Shown: positions 27,878-38,179 of the stretch, one piece after another
Position numbering within the stretch: the stretch's first letter is position 1
Layout of the letters: each line of letters opens with the position of its first letter
From: Pleurocapsaceae cyanobacterium CSU_1_1
GTDB taxonomy: Bacteria; Cyanobacteriota; Cyanobacteriia; Cyanobacteriales; Xenococcaceae
DNA length: 64,000 nt
Direction of reading: 5' to 3'
Assembly (NCBI GenBank): GCA_012034765.1
Contig: JAAUOU010000002.1
Coordinates: 1 to 64,000 of the forward strand
Notes under the pieces: model-generated
What the model saw: the letters and a program-made list of their open reading frames with translations, nothing else
Told to the model about the DNA's origin: nothing
The model's database searches: none
Translations under genes and position numbers: made by a program

Positions 27878-29385
27878 TTATTTCAGCTCATAGCCGAATA
27901 AATTAGCGTCTACTTCGGCTAAGTCGATATCTCCCAAGCCATATTCTTGCCAGCGCCGATCGACCATAGCTGCTACATCATCATCCGATTCTAAAGCTTT
28001 ACCCCATTCATGATCGGTTTCAGGAGGAATTTTCGTCGTCGCATCGATCCCCATGCGCCCACCTAAACCAATTTTTTCACTGGCAAAATCAAGGGTATCA
28101 AAAGGAGTATCAGGTAAAATAAAGACATCACGAGAGGGATCGACTTTGGAGCTAATTGCCCAAACTACTTGACGAGGATCGCGGATATTGATGTCTTTGT
28201 CTACGACAATCACAAACTTGGTGTAGGTAAACTGGGGTAATGCGCTCCAAAAAGCGAGGGCTGCCCTTCTCGCCTGTCCAGGATAGGCTTTATCAATCGA
28301 AATAATCGCAGCTTTGTAACTCAGCGCTTCCATCGGTAAAAAGAAATCGACAATTTCCGACACTTGCTGACGCAGAATTGGGGTATAAATACGGTTAAGC
28401 GCGATCGCCATCATCGCTTCTTCTTTGGGTGGACGACCGCTAAAGGTCGTTAAGTAGATGGGATCTTTGCGGTGAGTCATACAGTGAAAACGGACTAAGG
28501 GGGAATCTTCAACTCCGCCGTAGTAGCCCATGTGATCCCCAAAAGGTCCATCGGGTGACATTTCTCCTGGGGTAATTGTTCCTTCCAAAACAAACTCAGA
28601 ATCCGCAGGCACTTCCAAATCGACAGTTTTACATTTAGCCAGTTTCACCCCACTACCACCATATAAACCTGCAAACAACCACTCTGAGAGGTCTACAGGA
28701 ATGGGTGTAGCTGCTGCCATAATAATCAGCGGATCGACTCCTAAAGCGATCGCAATTTCTAGTTTTTTCCCTGCCTCGGCTGCCTTCCTCAGATGCCTTG
28801 CCCCACCACGCACCGACAGCCAATGAACGGTCATGGTATTCTTGGACTGAAGCTGGAGACGATATACACCAACATTAGGCGTACCCGTTTCGACATCTTT
28901 AGTAATTACTAAACCCAAAGTGATGATTTTTCCCGCATCTCCCACATAAGGGCGAATCATTGGCACTCGGTTGAGATCGACATCCTCACCTTCCATCACT
29001 ATCTGCTGGCAAGGTGGAAAAAGTCTCTTCCTGGCTTGGCTTTTAAAACATCAAATAGCACCTTCCCAAAATCTACCGCCTGCTTAATTTTCTTAGGAGG
29101 CTTGGGCTGTTGTAACATGGCTAGTTTAGAACCCAAGGTTTCTAACTCTTCTGGGGCTTCCATATTCATCGACCAGCAGATTCGCTCTACTGTCCCCATA
29201 AGATTAACTGCTACGGGAAAGGGAGAGCCTTTAACATTTTCAAACAGCAAGCCAGGACCTCCTGCCTGTAACATGCGATTAGAAATTTCCGCAATTTCTA
29301 GTTCAGGATCGACCAATGCCGAAATGCGCCGAAGTTGACCCTTCGATTCCAAAATTTCGATAAATCCCCGTAAATCTCTAGCCAT
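27878..29385 (-). CDS. ubiD: UbiD-family decarboxylase; frame broken near 29016
   Basis: A prenylated-FMN-dependent decarboxylase of the UbiD group, probably acting on a polyprenyl aromatic acid in quinone synthesis. The N-terminal 128 codons end in ...KPGRDFFHLASR and stop. One missing C in the minus-strand TTTTTCCACC (CCC expected) would give RDFFPPCQQIVMEGEDVDLN and join the second frame. Repaired length is 502 residues, normal for cyanobacterial UbiD. The cofactor and active-site region includes VGVYRLQLQSKNTMTVHW, SVRGGARHL, GPFGDHMGYYGG and the catalytic Glu/Arg/Glu neighbourhood. The downstream frame is otherwise intact. Confidence 0.9.
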
Positions 29386-29441
29386 ATTAAGAAATATAAA
29401 CTTATTAGTATATACATAGTCTAGAAGAGTTGGGGCAGAAT

Positions 29442-29696
29442 CTACAATTTCTTTGTCAAGCTGGATGAAAGATCCTGGCTCATTGCATCGATAATATTGT
29501 GCAAAGCTTCCATAAACACCTGTTCAGAGTTTGAATTCAAAGCATTTAACAAATAAGTTCTGCCCCCTTGTGGTTGGCAGAGAAATTGAACTACCTGATT
29601 TTTATTACTTATCTTATTCATGAACACTATTGGTTTATTGATATTATTCAAAATCAAACCAAGCCAAATTATCCAGCTTTGTCTAATTACATCCAT
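29442..29696 (-). CDS. Small hypothetical protein, possible antitoxin-like fragment
   Basis: Up to 84 codons; an ATG at codon 27 (MNKISNKNQVVQFLCQPQGG) is a more natural start. The part LLNALNSNSEQVFMEALHNI loosely recalls addiction-module antidote proteins, which have a similar LNEAL...FLEAL pattern ahead of an HTH, but here the protein ends before any HTH. It may be a remnant. No toxin partner is visible beside it. Confidence 0.35.
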   Translation of the reverse strand: MDVIRQSWIIWLGLILNNINKPIVFMNKISNKNQVVQFLCQPQGGRTYLLNALNSNSEQVFMEALHNIIDAMSQDLSSSLTKKL

Positions 29697-29776
29697 CTGT
29701 TAAAAGTATGGTATCTAAGAGCAAAATTAAGCTCAACTAGTCATGATAACCGCTTATAATAGTAGTAACAATCTTG

Positions 29777-29995
29777 TTAAGCCTGTGAACTACTTTGACC
29801 ATTAATTACTGCTGCGCCGACTAAATGAGCTATTCTTAAAACTTCTGGCACTTTACCATGGTCTGTCAATTGAATTAAAGCTGTAGACAAATTGTTTCAG
29901 TAGCATCGTTACCATCAGCCTCAATCTTGCCCCATACCATCCCTTCAAAACGAGTATTCGTGCAAATTACCGCCTGCTATATTTACCTTATTCAT
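29777..29995 (-). pseudogene. Small conserved-looking protein gene (72 codons) with two compensating frame breaks
   Basis: From ATG at 29995, MNKVNIAG is followed by a frame change near the GGCGG run. The next frame reads VICTNTRFEGMVWGKIEADG and NDATET, then another change at ATTTGTC. The third stretch reads STALIQLTDHGKVPEVLRIA and HLVGAAVINGQSSSQA up to a stop in the original frame. The total length is a multiple of three, so one extra and one missing base cancel. All three pieces look like a single soluble protein. I do not recognise the family. It lies just upstream of secA, on the opposite strand. Confidence 0.5.
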
Positions 29996-30143
29996 TACTC
30001 ATCGCTCACTGAAAAAAGTCGTTGACAAGAGGCAAATGGTAGAATTATTACGAGTTATTAAATATTGCGATTTAATTGGGCAATCAAAGATTAGAAAGCA
30101 AATATAAATCAATTAGGAATAAGGATCATACATAAAAATTACT

Positions 30144-32984
30144 ATGCTGAAAAGACTGTTGGGCGACCCCAATGCGCGTAAGTTGAAAAAATTTCAGCCT
30201 TTAGTGGCAGAAATCAACCTGATTGAAGAGGACATCAAGAATCTATCCGACGAAGATTTAAAAGCCAAAACAGGCGAATTTCGCGAACAGTTGGCTAAGG
30301 GAAAAAACGACGATGAAATCAAAGAAATCCTTGATGATATTCTGCCCGAGGCTTTCGCTGTGGTTAGAGAAGCAGGGATTCGCGTCTTAGGATTGCGCCA
30401 TTACGACGTACAGTTGCTTGGTGGCATAGTATTATACAAAGGTCAGATTGCCGAAATGAAAACAGGGGAAGGTAAAACTTTAGTCTGTACCTTACCTGCT
30501 TATCTTTATGGTTTAACTGGTAAAGGAGTTCATGTCGTCACTGTTAACGATTATCTTGCTCGTAGAGATGCAGAATGGATGGGGCAGGTTCACCGTTTCT
30601 TAGATCTGTCTGTTGGTCTAATTCAGTCGGGAATGAGTCCTGCTGAGAGAAGAAAAAACTATGCTTGCGATATTACCTATACTACTAACAGTGAGCTGGG
30701 GTTTGATTATCTGCGAGATAATATGGCTGTCTCCATGGAGGAAGTAGTACAGCGTCCTTTTAACTACTGTGTAATTGACGAGGTGGATTCGGTATTAATT
30801 GATGAAGCCAGAACTCCTTTAATTATCTCAGGGCAGGTGGAACGTCCTACAGAAAAGTATCTGCAAGCATCTCAAATAGCAGCACAGCTAATTAGACAAA
30901 AAGAAGATTACGATGAGGAATCAAATCCCAACGAGGGTGTTGGTGATTATGAAGTAGATGAAAAAGCGCGTAATGTTTTGATGACCGACGAAGGTTTTGC
31001 GCGGGCGGAAGAAATATTAGGGGTAAATGATTTATACGATCCTGAAAATCCTTGGGCGCACTATATTTCTAATGCAATTAAAGCCAAAGAACTCTTTACC
31101 AAAGACGTTAACTACTTGGTGCGTAATGATGAGATTGTCATCGTCGACGAGTTTACAGGACGGGTATTAGCTGGAAGACGCTGGAGTGATGGTCTGCATC
31201 AGGCAATTGAAGCAAAAGAAGGCGTGCCAATTCAGAAAGAGACTCAAACCCTGGCAAGTATTACTTACCAAAACTTTTTCTTACTCTATCCCACCTTGGC
31301 GGGGATGACTGGTACAGCCAAAACTGAGGAGACTGAGTTTGAAAAAGTCTATAAACTTCAGGTAACAATTATTCCTACCAATTTGCCTTCTAAGCGTGCT
31401 GATTTAGCTGATGTGGTGTTTAAGCAAGAAATTGGTAAATGGCAGGCGGTGGCGGAAGATACTTCTAACATGCACGAAAAGGGTCGCCCCGTACTAGTGG
31501 GTACTACTAGTGTGGAGAAATCCGAGTTAATTTCTAAGTTGTTGCAGGAAAAAGGTATTGAACATAATTTGCTCAACGCAAAACCTGAAAATGTGGAGCG
31601 GGAATCAGAAATTGTGGCGCAAGCAGGTCGCAAAACTGCTGTAACCATCGCAACCAACATGGCGGGTCGTGGTACTGATATCATTTTGGGTGGTAATGCC
31701 GATTATATGGCAAGGCTCAAGGTTAGAGAGTATTTGATGCCTAAAATAGTTGCTCCTGAAGACGACAATTTCATGGCAGGAGTATCAGGACTAGATTTGG
31801 GTAAAGATAGTCCCAAAGGTTTTGGTAACAGTGGCAGTAACAATAAAAAAGTTAAAACCTGGAAAGCCTCCCCACAAATCTTCCCGACTGAACTATCAGC
31901 AAAAGCTCAGGATGTTTTAAAGGAAACGATTAAATTTGCCGTTCAACAATATGGAGAACAAAGCTTACCCGAACTAGATGTCGAGGAAAAAATTGCCGTA
32001 GCTTCGGAAAATGCTCCTGTAGACGACCCTGTCTTAGTCAAGCTAAGAGAAGCTTACAAAATGGTGCGTAAAGAGTATGAAGTGTTTACCGATGCTGAAC
32101 ATAATGAGGTGATTGCTAACGGTGGACTACACGTAATCGGGACTGAGCGTCATGAGTCTCGCCGAGTAGATAACCAGTTGCGAGGTCGTGCAGGGAGACA
32201 GGGTGACCCTGGTTCAACTAGATTCTTCCTCAGTTTACAGGATAACCTTTTACGGATCTTTGGTGGCGATCGCGTGGAAAAACTGATGAACATGATGCGA
32301 GTAGAAGACGACATGCCCATTGAATCTAAAATGCTCACCAACTCCCTCGAAGGAGCGCAAAAAAAAGTCGAGACTTTCTATTATGATACCCGTAAGCAGG
32401 TATTTGAATATGACGAGGTAATGAACAACCAGCGTCGCGCTATTTATGCTGAACGTCGCCGTGTACTAGAAGGATTAGACCTTAAAGAACAGGTAATTCA
32501 GTATGCTGAAAAAACGATGGGTGAGATCGTTGATGCCTATATTAACCCTGAGTTACCTCCTGAAGAGTGGAAGCTAGACAAGATGGTGGATAAAGCCAAA
32601 GAGTTTATCTATCTGTTGGAAGACGTGAAGCCTGAGCATTTAGAAGACATGACCGTTAATGAGATCAAAAACTTCCTGTGTGAAGAAGTCCGCAAGGCTT
32701 ATGATATCAAAGAACATCAAATTGACAGTATGCAGCCTGGATTAATGCGCCAAGCAGAAAGATTCTTTATTTTGCAACAAATTGATACTCTCTGGCGAGA
32801 ACATCTCCAGGCAATGGATGCTTTGCGAGATTCAATTGGACTGAGGGGTTATGGACAAAAAGACCCCTTAATTGAATATAAACAAGAAGGATATGAAATG
32901 TTTTTGGAGATGATGATTGATATTCGTCGCAATGTTGTTTATTCTCTCTTCCAGTTTAAGCCACAACCCCAGGCAGGAAACTAA
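30144..32984 (+). CDS. secA: Preprotein translocase ATPase SecA
   Basis: The motor of the Sec export pathway; in cyanobacteria it serves both plasma and thylakoid membranes. An intact 946-residue protein with Walker A MKTGEGKT (Lys111), DEAD-type [13 protein letters not shown] (about 213-225), motif [13 protein letters not shown] and [13 protein letters not shown] of the second nucleotide-binding fold. An insertion at about 545-625 is typical of cyanobacterial SecA. The C-terminal zinc-binding tail of E. coli SecA is absent. A single gene with its own terminator. Confidence 0.98.
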   Translation: MLKRLLGDPNARKLKKFQPLVAEINLIEEDIKNLSDEDLKAKTGEFREQLAKGKNDDEIKEILDDILPEAFAVVREAGIRVLGLRHYDVQLLGGIVLYKGQIAEMKTGEGKTLVCTLPAYLYGLTGKGVHVVTVNDYLARRDAEWMGQVHRFLDLSVGLIQSGMSPAERRKNYACDITYTTNSELGFDYLRDNMAVSMEEVVQRPFNYCVIDEVDSVLIDEARTPLIISGQVERPTEKYLQASQIAAQLIRQKEDYDEESNPNEGVGDYEVDEKARNVLMTDEGFARAEEILGVNDLYDPENPWAHYISNAIKAKELFTKDVNYLVRNDEIVIVDEFTGRVLAGRRWSDGLHQAIEAKEGVPIQKETQTLASITYQNFFLLYPTLAGMTGTAKTEETEFEKVYKLQVTIIPTNLPSKRADLADVVFKQEIGKWQAVAEDTSNMHEKGRPVLVGTTSVEKSELISKLLQEKGIEHNLLNAKPENVERESEIVAQAGRKTAVTIATNMAGRGTDIILGGNADYMARLKVREYLMPKIVAPEDDNFMAGVSGLDLGKDSPKGFGNSGSNNKKVKTWKASPQIFPTELSAKAQDVLKETIKFAVQQYGEQSLPELDVEEKIAVASENAPVDDPVLVKLREAYKMVRKEYEVFTDAEHNEVIANGGLHVIGTERHESRRVDNQLRGRAGRQGDPGSTRFFLSLQDNLLRIFGGDRVEKLMNMMRVEDDMPIESKMLTNSLEGAQKKVETFYYDTRKQVFEYDEVMNNQRRAIYAERRRVLEGLDLKEQVIQYAEKTMGEIVDAYINPELPPEEWKLDKMVDKAKEFIYLLEDVKPEHLEDMTVNEIKNFLCEEVRKAYDIKEHQIDSMQPGLMRQAERFFILQQIDTLWREHLQAMDALRDSIGLRGYGQKDPLIEYKQEGYEMFLEMMIDIRRNVVYSLFQFKPQPQAGN

Positions 32985-33015
32985 GACTATTGTTTTACTA
33001 GTTTAATAGCTTTAT

Positions 33016-33041
33016 AGCCAGCGTTGATTGCTGGCTTTTTA
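33016..33041 (+). terminator. Rho-independent terminator of secA
   Basis: AGCCAGC / GCTGGCT stem with a 7-nt loop followed by TTTTTAT, about 30 nt after the stop codon. Confidence 0.85.
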
Positions 33042-33066
33042 TTTAGGCCTATTTAATTTTAATTAT

Positions 33067-33417
33067 CTAATCATCTGCGGGTTCGGTTATAGGTTCAGCA
33101 GCAGCATTTTCCTGAGCAATAATCGCCCGTTTTTTTAGCTTGATAGTTAAATAGCGAATTGCATCTTCGCTCAACCGCATCATTCTTTCCAAAGGTGCAT
33201 TTTGGCTACCATCGGCTTCATAGTTCATTTGTACATAAATACCGTCCAAATATTTGCCAACAGGATATGCAAGTCTTCTTTTACCTTTGACCTTAACCTC
33301 CAGGTTCTCAGCACCAGTTTCAGACAGATAATCTTGATATTTGGTAACTGCATCACCGACTTGATCTTCCGATAAATCGGGACGGAGGATATACATTAAC
33401 TCGTACTTGTTGCTCAT
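33067..33417 (-). CDS. rpsF: Ribosomal protein S6
   Basis: 116 residues of bS6: [20 protein letters not shown], then the [20 protein letters not shown] core and [15 protein letters not shown]. The start is taken at MSNKYELM because AAGGAG lies 10 nt ahead of that ATG; an upstream in-frame ATG would put this ribosome binding site inside the coding region. It is a component of the small-subunit platform. No rpsR or ssb neighbours are present, as is common in cyanobacteria. Confidence 0.95.
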   Translation of the reverse strand: MSNKYELMYILRPDLSEDQVGDAVTKYQDYLSETGAENLEVKVKGKRRLAYPVGKYLDGIYVQMNYEADGSQNAPLERMMRLSEDAIRYLTIKLKKRAIIAQENAAAEPITEPADD

Positions 33418-33636
33418 TTTACTTATTCTCCTTGTGGACAAATGGCTTCTGAATTAGAAGCAAGGAATTACAATCTTACTATTACTTGACGCTGAATTAC
33501 CAGGACTCTGCTGTGGAAAGAGCAAATTCATCTAAAATTAGGCGCTCGCCATGCACTGTTCGGTTTAATAAAAGCCAACTTTAAGAGTATGATTTCTTAG
33601 TAACGGTAACGAAATAATTAGAAGTTTAATCTAGCT

Positions 33637-34404
33637 ATGACACAACGCTATGTCCGTATTAAAACCAATCGCGAGCAGATTTATTATGGTGTGCTGAAAG
33701 CAAATCGTAGTGTATTAGTCTATGATGCTCCACCCTGGTTAAACGGACAAGAAACAGAGATGGTGCTGGAGTCAGATACATATCAATTGCTAGCTCCTTG
33801 TGTCCCTTCCAAAATTGTTGCTGTGGGTAAAAACTATCTTAAACACGCAGCCGAAATGGGTACACCTGTACCCAATGAACCTTTGTTATTTCTTAAACCA
33901 CCAACTGCTATCGTGGCGGATACCCAAAGTATTATCTACCCCTTACAATCACAGCAGGTAGATTACGAGGGAGAATTAGCTTTGATTATTGGCGATCGCT
34001 GTAGTAAAGTCAATCCCGAACAAGCAGCAAAGAGTATTTGGGGATACACCATTGCTAACGACGTAACCGCAAGAGATCTGCAAAGAAAAGATAATCAGTG
34101 GACAAGAGCCAAAGGATTTGATACGTTTTGCCCTTTAGGGCCCTGGATTGTCCGAGAAGTGAGCGTTGAGGCTACAATTCAAACTTTTATCAATAACGAT
34201 CATACTCCTCGCCAGTCTGCTGTGATTAGCGACATGGTTTTTAATCCAGATTTTCTCGTTTCTTACATCTCACAGATCATGACCTTGTTACCTGGAGACG
34301 TAATCCTTACTGGCACTCCCGAAGGAGTTGGATCAATTAAGCCTGGAGATGACGTGAGAGTTGAAATTGAAGGCATTGGCTGTCTCTCGAATCAAGTTGC
34401 TTGA
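33637..34404 (+). CDS. Fumarylacetoacetate hydrolase family protein
   Basis: 255 residues with the FAH/YcgM fold. KIVAVGKNYLKHAAEMG opens the catalytic domain. The divalent-metal ligands lie in the EGELALIIG stretch and in TIANDVTARDLQRKDNQWT. KGFDTFCPLGPW and TGTPEGVG complete the signature. Members include oxaloacetate decarboxylases/tautomerases and acylpyruvate hydrolases; the substrate cannot be assigned here. It is a single gene. Confidence 0.87.
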   Translation: MTQRYVRIKTNREQIYYGVLKANRSVLVYDAPPWLNGQETEMVLESDTYQLLAPCVPSKIVAVGKNYLKHAAEMGTPVPNEPLLFLKPPTAIVADTQSIIYPLQSQQVDYEGELALIIGDRCSKVNPEQAAKSIWGYTIANDVTARDLQRKDNQWTRAKGFDTFCPLGPWIVREVSVEATIQTFINNDHTPRQSAVISDMVFNPDFLVSYISQIMTLLPGDVILTGTPEGVGSIKPGDDVRVEIEGIGCLSNQVA

Positions 34405-34479
34405 TATTTGTTTTGATTCGTTTGATTTAGCAGCGCTGTTATTAATCAGTTTAGTTTTAGTGACTTGACTTGATGCTTA

Positions 34480-34968
34480 CTATCTTGGTAGTTGACTGTA
34501 TACCGCAGCAGAGATTGTCGGAATTTCAGGATAGCGACCAAAAACACATTCTGCCATGCAAAACAAGCTTGCACCCGCAGCAATAATAAACACGAAGCCA
34601 CCAATTAATTCGAGTCCTCCCAAAGTGCTAAAAATAATTGAAATTAAAGAAATGGCAATGCTAAACAGGATCGATTGCAAGGTATTAAACCGAATAAAAT
34701 AAGAAATCTTTTCGTTCTGGACTACTGCTAAGAATAAAACAAAAAAGACAACTAAACTGCCCAATCCCAGTGGAATAATTGCGTCAAAAACACCGTAAAG
34801 TAAAGAGATTGGTAACAAGAGTGACTGCAAGAAGTTAAATATAGGCGCTAAAGCTGGGACTTTAACTATTAATCCCATGCCTATAGCCATGGCATCATAG
34901 ATAGCAAACAGATATACGGCTGCTCCAAAAAAGCGGTCTTTAACGTCGGCTGAACCAAACCTTGCCAT
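34480..34968 (-). CDS. Tic20-like membrane protein
   Basis: 162 residues with four likely membrane spans (about 14-34, 44-66, 70-83, 96-138). The signature is the FIRFNTLQSILFSIAISL stretch and the C-terminal FGRYPEIPTISAAVYSQLPR. The family is the cyanobacterial ancestor of the plastid inner-envelope import component Tic20; its function in bacteria is not settled. It is a single gene, convergent with the FAH-family gene. Confidence 0.8.
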   Translation of the reverse strand: MARFGSADVKDRFFGAAVYLFAIYDAMAIGMGLIVKVPALAPIFNFLQSLLLPISLLYGVFDAIIPLGLGSLVVFFVLFLAVVQNEKISYFIRFNTLQSILFSIAISLISIIFSTLGGLELIGGFVFIIAAGASLFCMAECVFGRYPEIPTISAAVYSQLPR

Positions 34969-35075
34969 CTCAAATATGCTCCCAAAATCAAAATAATCAA
35001 ATTTCTTGAGGCAACAAAATATAGCTCAACAGCTTATCCATATCACCATGATGTCTAGTATAACTAAACAAAAGT

Positions 35076-35444
35076 TTAGTTAATCCAGGTGACGTTAAAA
35101 CCCATTTGACACTCATAAACTTGAGCCTGTTTTGACCTTTGCGGCGATTCGACCTCCACAGACGCGCCTCCAGGCGAGATGCGAAGCGAATCCTTATGCC
35201 CTAAAGGATATGCGGAGCGGTATGCTTTAGCACTAGCTGCGCGTGACGCGCAAGGCTTATCTTTAGGACGCGAAGCGGTACCCTTTTGGGTTAGGGCAAA
35301 TCCTTTAGGGCTTCGCGATCGCATTTTGCCACATCCGAGCTTGCTATCATGCCAGCGAGGCAAACCACTTTGATCTGACATCACACAATTTTGGCAAACT
35401 TGTTGAGCAGACAAAATTTGCTGGTCTGCAATCATAACTATCAT
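35076..35444 (-). CDS. Small Cys-containing protein with a repeat-derived insert
   Basis: 122 codons. The N-terminal 41 residues (CxxC at Cys17/Cys20, then LPRWHDSKLGCGK with Cys38) and the C-terminal 25 residues (QVYECQMGFNVTW with Cys112) read as one small cyanobacterial protein, perhaps metal-binding through four Cys. Residues 42-97 are encoded by a palindromic repeat element and have a quite different composition (Arg, Ser, Ala, Pro, Gly). The insert is about 56 codons and keeps the frame, so a full product could still be made. A second ATG three codons in is an alternative start. The family is not named; the split-protein reading is inference. Confidence 0.6.
   Translation of the reverse strand: MIVMIADQQILSAQQVCQNCVMSDQSGLPRWHDSKLGCGKMRSRSPKGFALTQKGTASRPKDKPCASRAASAKAYRSAYPLGHKDSLRISPGGASVEVESPQRSKQAQVYECQMGFNVTWIN
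35156..35322 (+). repeat. Palindromic repeat element, long copy, inside the Cys-protein gene
   Basis: About 167 bp that is GC-richer than its surroundings and full of nested inverted repeats: CCTAAAGGATATGCGGAGCG against CTTTAGGACGCGAAGCG, TGCGCGTGACGCGCA, and TCCTTTAGGGCTTCGCGATC. Its two ends match the short copy in the lipoprotein gene near 8.56-8.60 kb. It holds several GCGAAGCG/GCGGAGCG words. A plus-strand frame across it is a by-product. Confidence 0.75.
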
Positions 35445-35721
35445 GATGTTGATCCTTTATTAGTTATATAGATTATTCTAATTTCTTCTGACTAAAATTA
35501 GACTTTTTGATACATGCTTTAACTAGATAATGATCTTTAAAATTAAATAATCGAAATTTATTTTTCTAGATGAATTGATGAATTGATGAATTATGGATAA
35601 AACTTGTGGTTTTCCTGGCTAGACTAGGCTATTTACTAAATTGATGGTTTTCAAAAGGACATTGAATTAGATAGCATAGATCATACTTACTTATCCTTAT
35701 CGAAAATTACAGAATCAGATA

Positions 35722-37005
35722 GTGAATCAAACTAATTTAGATTTTCTCCTAGAAACAGATCCCGAAATTGCGGAAATTATTGATTTAGAATTGGGTCGCC
35801 AGCGATCGCATTTGGAACTAATTGCCAGCGAAAACTTTACTTCTCCTGCGGTATTAGCTGCCCAAGGGTCAGTCTTAACCAATAAATACGCTGAAGGTTT
35901 ACCAGGAAAACGCTATTATGGCGGTTGCGAATTTGTAGATCGTGCCGAACAGCTAGCAATTGACCGCGCCAAGCAATTATTTGGAGCCGAGATGGCTAAT
36001 GTGCAGCCCCATTCAGGCGCTCAGGCAAACTTTGCCGTTTTTCTAACTTTGCTCGAACCTGGCGACACCATCATGGGAATGGATCTATCCCACGGTGGAC
36101 ACTTGACCCATGGTTCTCCTGTCAACGTTTCAGGAAAATGGTTTAACGTCGTGCAGTATGGCGTAAACCAAGAGACAGAGCAACTAGACTTCGAGCAGAT
36201 TAGAGCATTGGCGTTAAAAGAACGTCCTAAACTAATTATCTGTGGTTATTCTGCCTATCCCCGCACTATTGATTTTGCTAAATTTAGAGAAATTGCCGAT
36301 CAAGTTGGCGCATATTTATTAGCTGATATTGCCCATATTGCTGGTTTAGTAGCTACAGGACACCATCCTAACCCTGTTCCCTATTGTGATGTGGTCACTA
36401 CTACTACTCATAAAACCTTAAGAGGGCCTAGAGGCGGTTTGATTTTGACTCGCGACGCTGAATTAGGTAAAAAACTTAATAAGTCAGTCTTTCCTGGTAC
36501 TCAAGGTGGTCCTTTAGAACATGTGATTGCGGGTAAAGCAGTTGCCTTTGGGGAGGCTCTCAAGCCAGAATTTAAAGATTATTCAGGTCAGGTAATTGCC
36601 AATGCCCGCTCAATGGCGGAAGCTTTCAAAGCCAGAAATTTTAAGCTAGTATCTGACGGTACAGATAATCATCTTATTTTGGTTGACCTCCGTAGTATTG
36701 GCATGACAGGGAAAAAAGGAGATGCTCTTGTTAGTCAGGTAAATATTACCGCTAATAAAAACACCGTGCCTTTCGATCCCGAATCACCTTTTGTCACTAG
36801 TGGACTGCGCTTGGGTTCTCCTGCCATGACTACTAGAGGTATGGGGGGGACAGAGTTCCAAGAAATTGCTAACATTATCGCTGACAAACTACTTAGCCCT
36901 GAAGATGAGGCTGTACAACAAAACTGTTTGGATCGAGTAGCTGCTTTGTGCGATCGCTTTCCCCTTTATCCTTATCTACAAATTCCTGTACCTGCCAAGA
37001 TATAG
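35722..37005 (+). CDS. glyA: Serine hydroxymethyltransferase
   Basis: Interconverts serine and glycine with tetrahydrofolate; central for one-carbon units and for photorespiration. 427 residues with a GTG start. The PLP lysine lies in [35 protein letters not shown] and [18 protein letters not shown] at the N-terminus are diagnostic, as is [14 protein letters not shown] with the PLP-binding Asp. Normal length. No other serine-pathway gene is adjacent. Confidence 0.97.
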   Translation: MNQTNLDFLLETDPEIAEIIDLELGRQRSHLELIASENFTSPAVLAAQGSVLTNKYAEGLPGKRYYGGCEFVDRAEQLAIDRAKQLFGAEMANVQPHSGAQANFAVFLTLLEPGDTIMGMDLSHGGHLTHGSPVNVSGKWFNVVQYGVNQETEQLDFEQIRALALKERPKLIICGYSAYPRTIDFAKFREIADQVGAYLLADIAHIAGLVATGHHPNPVPYCDVVTTTTHKTLRGPRGGLILTRDAELGKKLNKSVFPGTQGGPLEHVIAGKAVAFGEALKPEFKDYSGQVIANARSMAEAFKARNFKLVSDGTDNHLILVDLRSIGMTGKKGDALVSQVNITANKNTVPFDPESPFVTSGLRLGSPAMTTRGMGGTEFQEIANIIADKLLSPEDEAVQQNCLDRVAALCDRFPLYPYLQIPVPAKI

Positions 37006-37096
37006 GAGTATGCTGAGTTAGAGGCAATTTGGTGCCAGCAACAGCTTGATGCTATTAAAAAGTACACCTTATATCATCCCTGGAACTTAATCTCAG

Positions 37097-38179
37097 ATGC
37101 CTGTTGAACTATATCATCTGATTGCATTTCTTACCTCTGTTACCTTTGTCTTATGGACAATACCCGATGTCAAAACTTTGGGTTTAAAGTTGGGTATCGT
37201 AGATCGACCAAACGCCAGGAAGATTCACCAAAACCCCGTTGTCCGTGTGGGCGGGGTTTCAATTTTTGCAGGCACGATCGCTGCTCTAGTTATTGTCTGG
37301 TTACTAGGGGGATTTTCTGCTCTAGCTCCTCAAAAAGTCACGGAAGTTTGGGCGGTAATTATTGGCAGCATTTTATTTTTTGGTATTGGTTTTGCCGATG
37401 ATTTATTTAATCTCACTCCCATTTCACGCTTACTGATGCAGGTTGCCGTAGCTACTGGTTGTTGGTGTATGGGAGTACGGATCGATTTTGTCTCCTTTCC
37501 GATTTATTCTCTGGTCAAAATCTATTGGCTCAGTCTTCCTGTTACCGTAGTTTGGCTAGTGGGGATGGCAAATGCAATTAATTGGATTGATGGGGTTGAT
37601 GGTCTAGCAGCGGGGGTTGCAGGAATTGCTGCCTTTGTGATGTTAGTTGTGACCTTGTTTATGGATCAGCCTGCTGCTGGGTTAATTGCCGCGGCGATGG
37701 CAGGTGGCGCACTGGGATTTCTTCGTTATAACTTTAATCCCGCTCAGATTTTTATGGGGGATGGGGGTGCATATTTCATGGGCTTTACTCTCGCCGCCGT
37801 AGGAGTAATTGGTCTAGTTAAAACGACTGCTATCACCGCCGTTCTCTTACCCTATCTAATTTTGGCTGTTCCCATTCTCGATATGTCTGCGGTAATTTTT
37901 TCTCGCATTAGCAAAGGAAAATCTCCCTTTATTGCCGATAAAAGCCATCTCCATCACTGGTTGCTTAAAGTAGGAATTTCCCAGCGTCAAACAGTATTGT
38001 TTATTTATACCCTAACTTTCTGGGTTGGCAGCCTGGCTCTTGGTTTTTCCAATATTCCCAGCGGTTGGGGCTATGCAATTGGAGCGACAATGCTCTTAGC
38101 TTGGCAATTATGGCAGGTTTGGCAAGTTTGGAAAGAAAGACGCAGAATTCTTAATAACGTTAGTAAATCAGATCAATGA
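37097..38179 (+). CDS. MraY/WecA-family glycosyl-1-phosphate transferase
   Basis: 360 residues with about 10-11 membrane spans. Conserved motifs are KIHQNPVVRVGGVSIF, the Asp-rich FADDLFNLTPISRL, NAINWIDGVDGLAAGVAG, MGDGGAYFMGF and the cytoplasmic His motif DKSHLHHWLLKVG. Enzymes of this group place a sugar-1-phosphate on undecaprenyl phosphate; this one is of the WecA/TagO type for surface polysaccharide rather than the peptidoglycan enzyme MraY. Its stop overlaps the start of cinA (ATGA). Confidence 0.88.
   Translation: MPVELYHLIAFLTSVTFVLWTIPDVKTLGLKLGIVDRPNARKIHQNPVVRVGGVSIFAGTIAALVIVWLLGGFSALAPQKVTEVWAVIIGSILFFGIGFADDLFNLTPISRLLMQVAVATGCWCMGVRIDFVSFPIYSLVKIYWLSLPVTVVWLVGMANAINWIDGVDGLAAGVAGIAAFVMLVVTLFMDQPAAGLIAAAMAGGALGFLRYNFNPAQIFMGDGGAYFMGFTLAAVGVIGLVKTTAITAVLLPYLILAVPILDMSAVIFSRISKGKSPFIADKSHLHHWLLKVGISQRQTVLFIYTLTFWVGSLALGFSNIPSGWGYAIGATMLLAWQLWQVWQVWKERRRILNNVSKSDQ

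Noticed and set aside
30022-30050. A secA promoter at TTGACA
   Set aside because: The -35 is perfect, but no good -10 lies at the right distance.
35179-35373. A 64-codon plus-strand frame across the palindromic repeat
   Set aside because: Lies almost wholly inside the repeat and on the strand opposite the Cys-protein gene; a by-product of the repeat.
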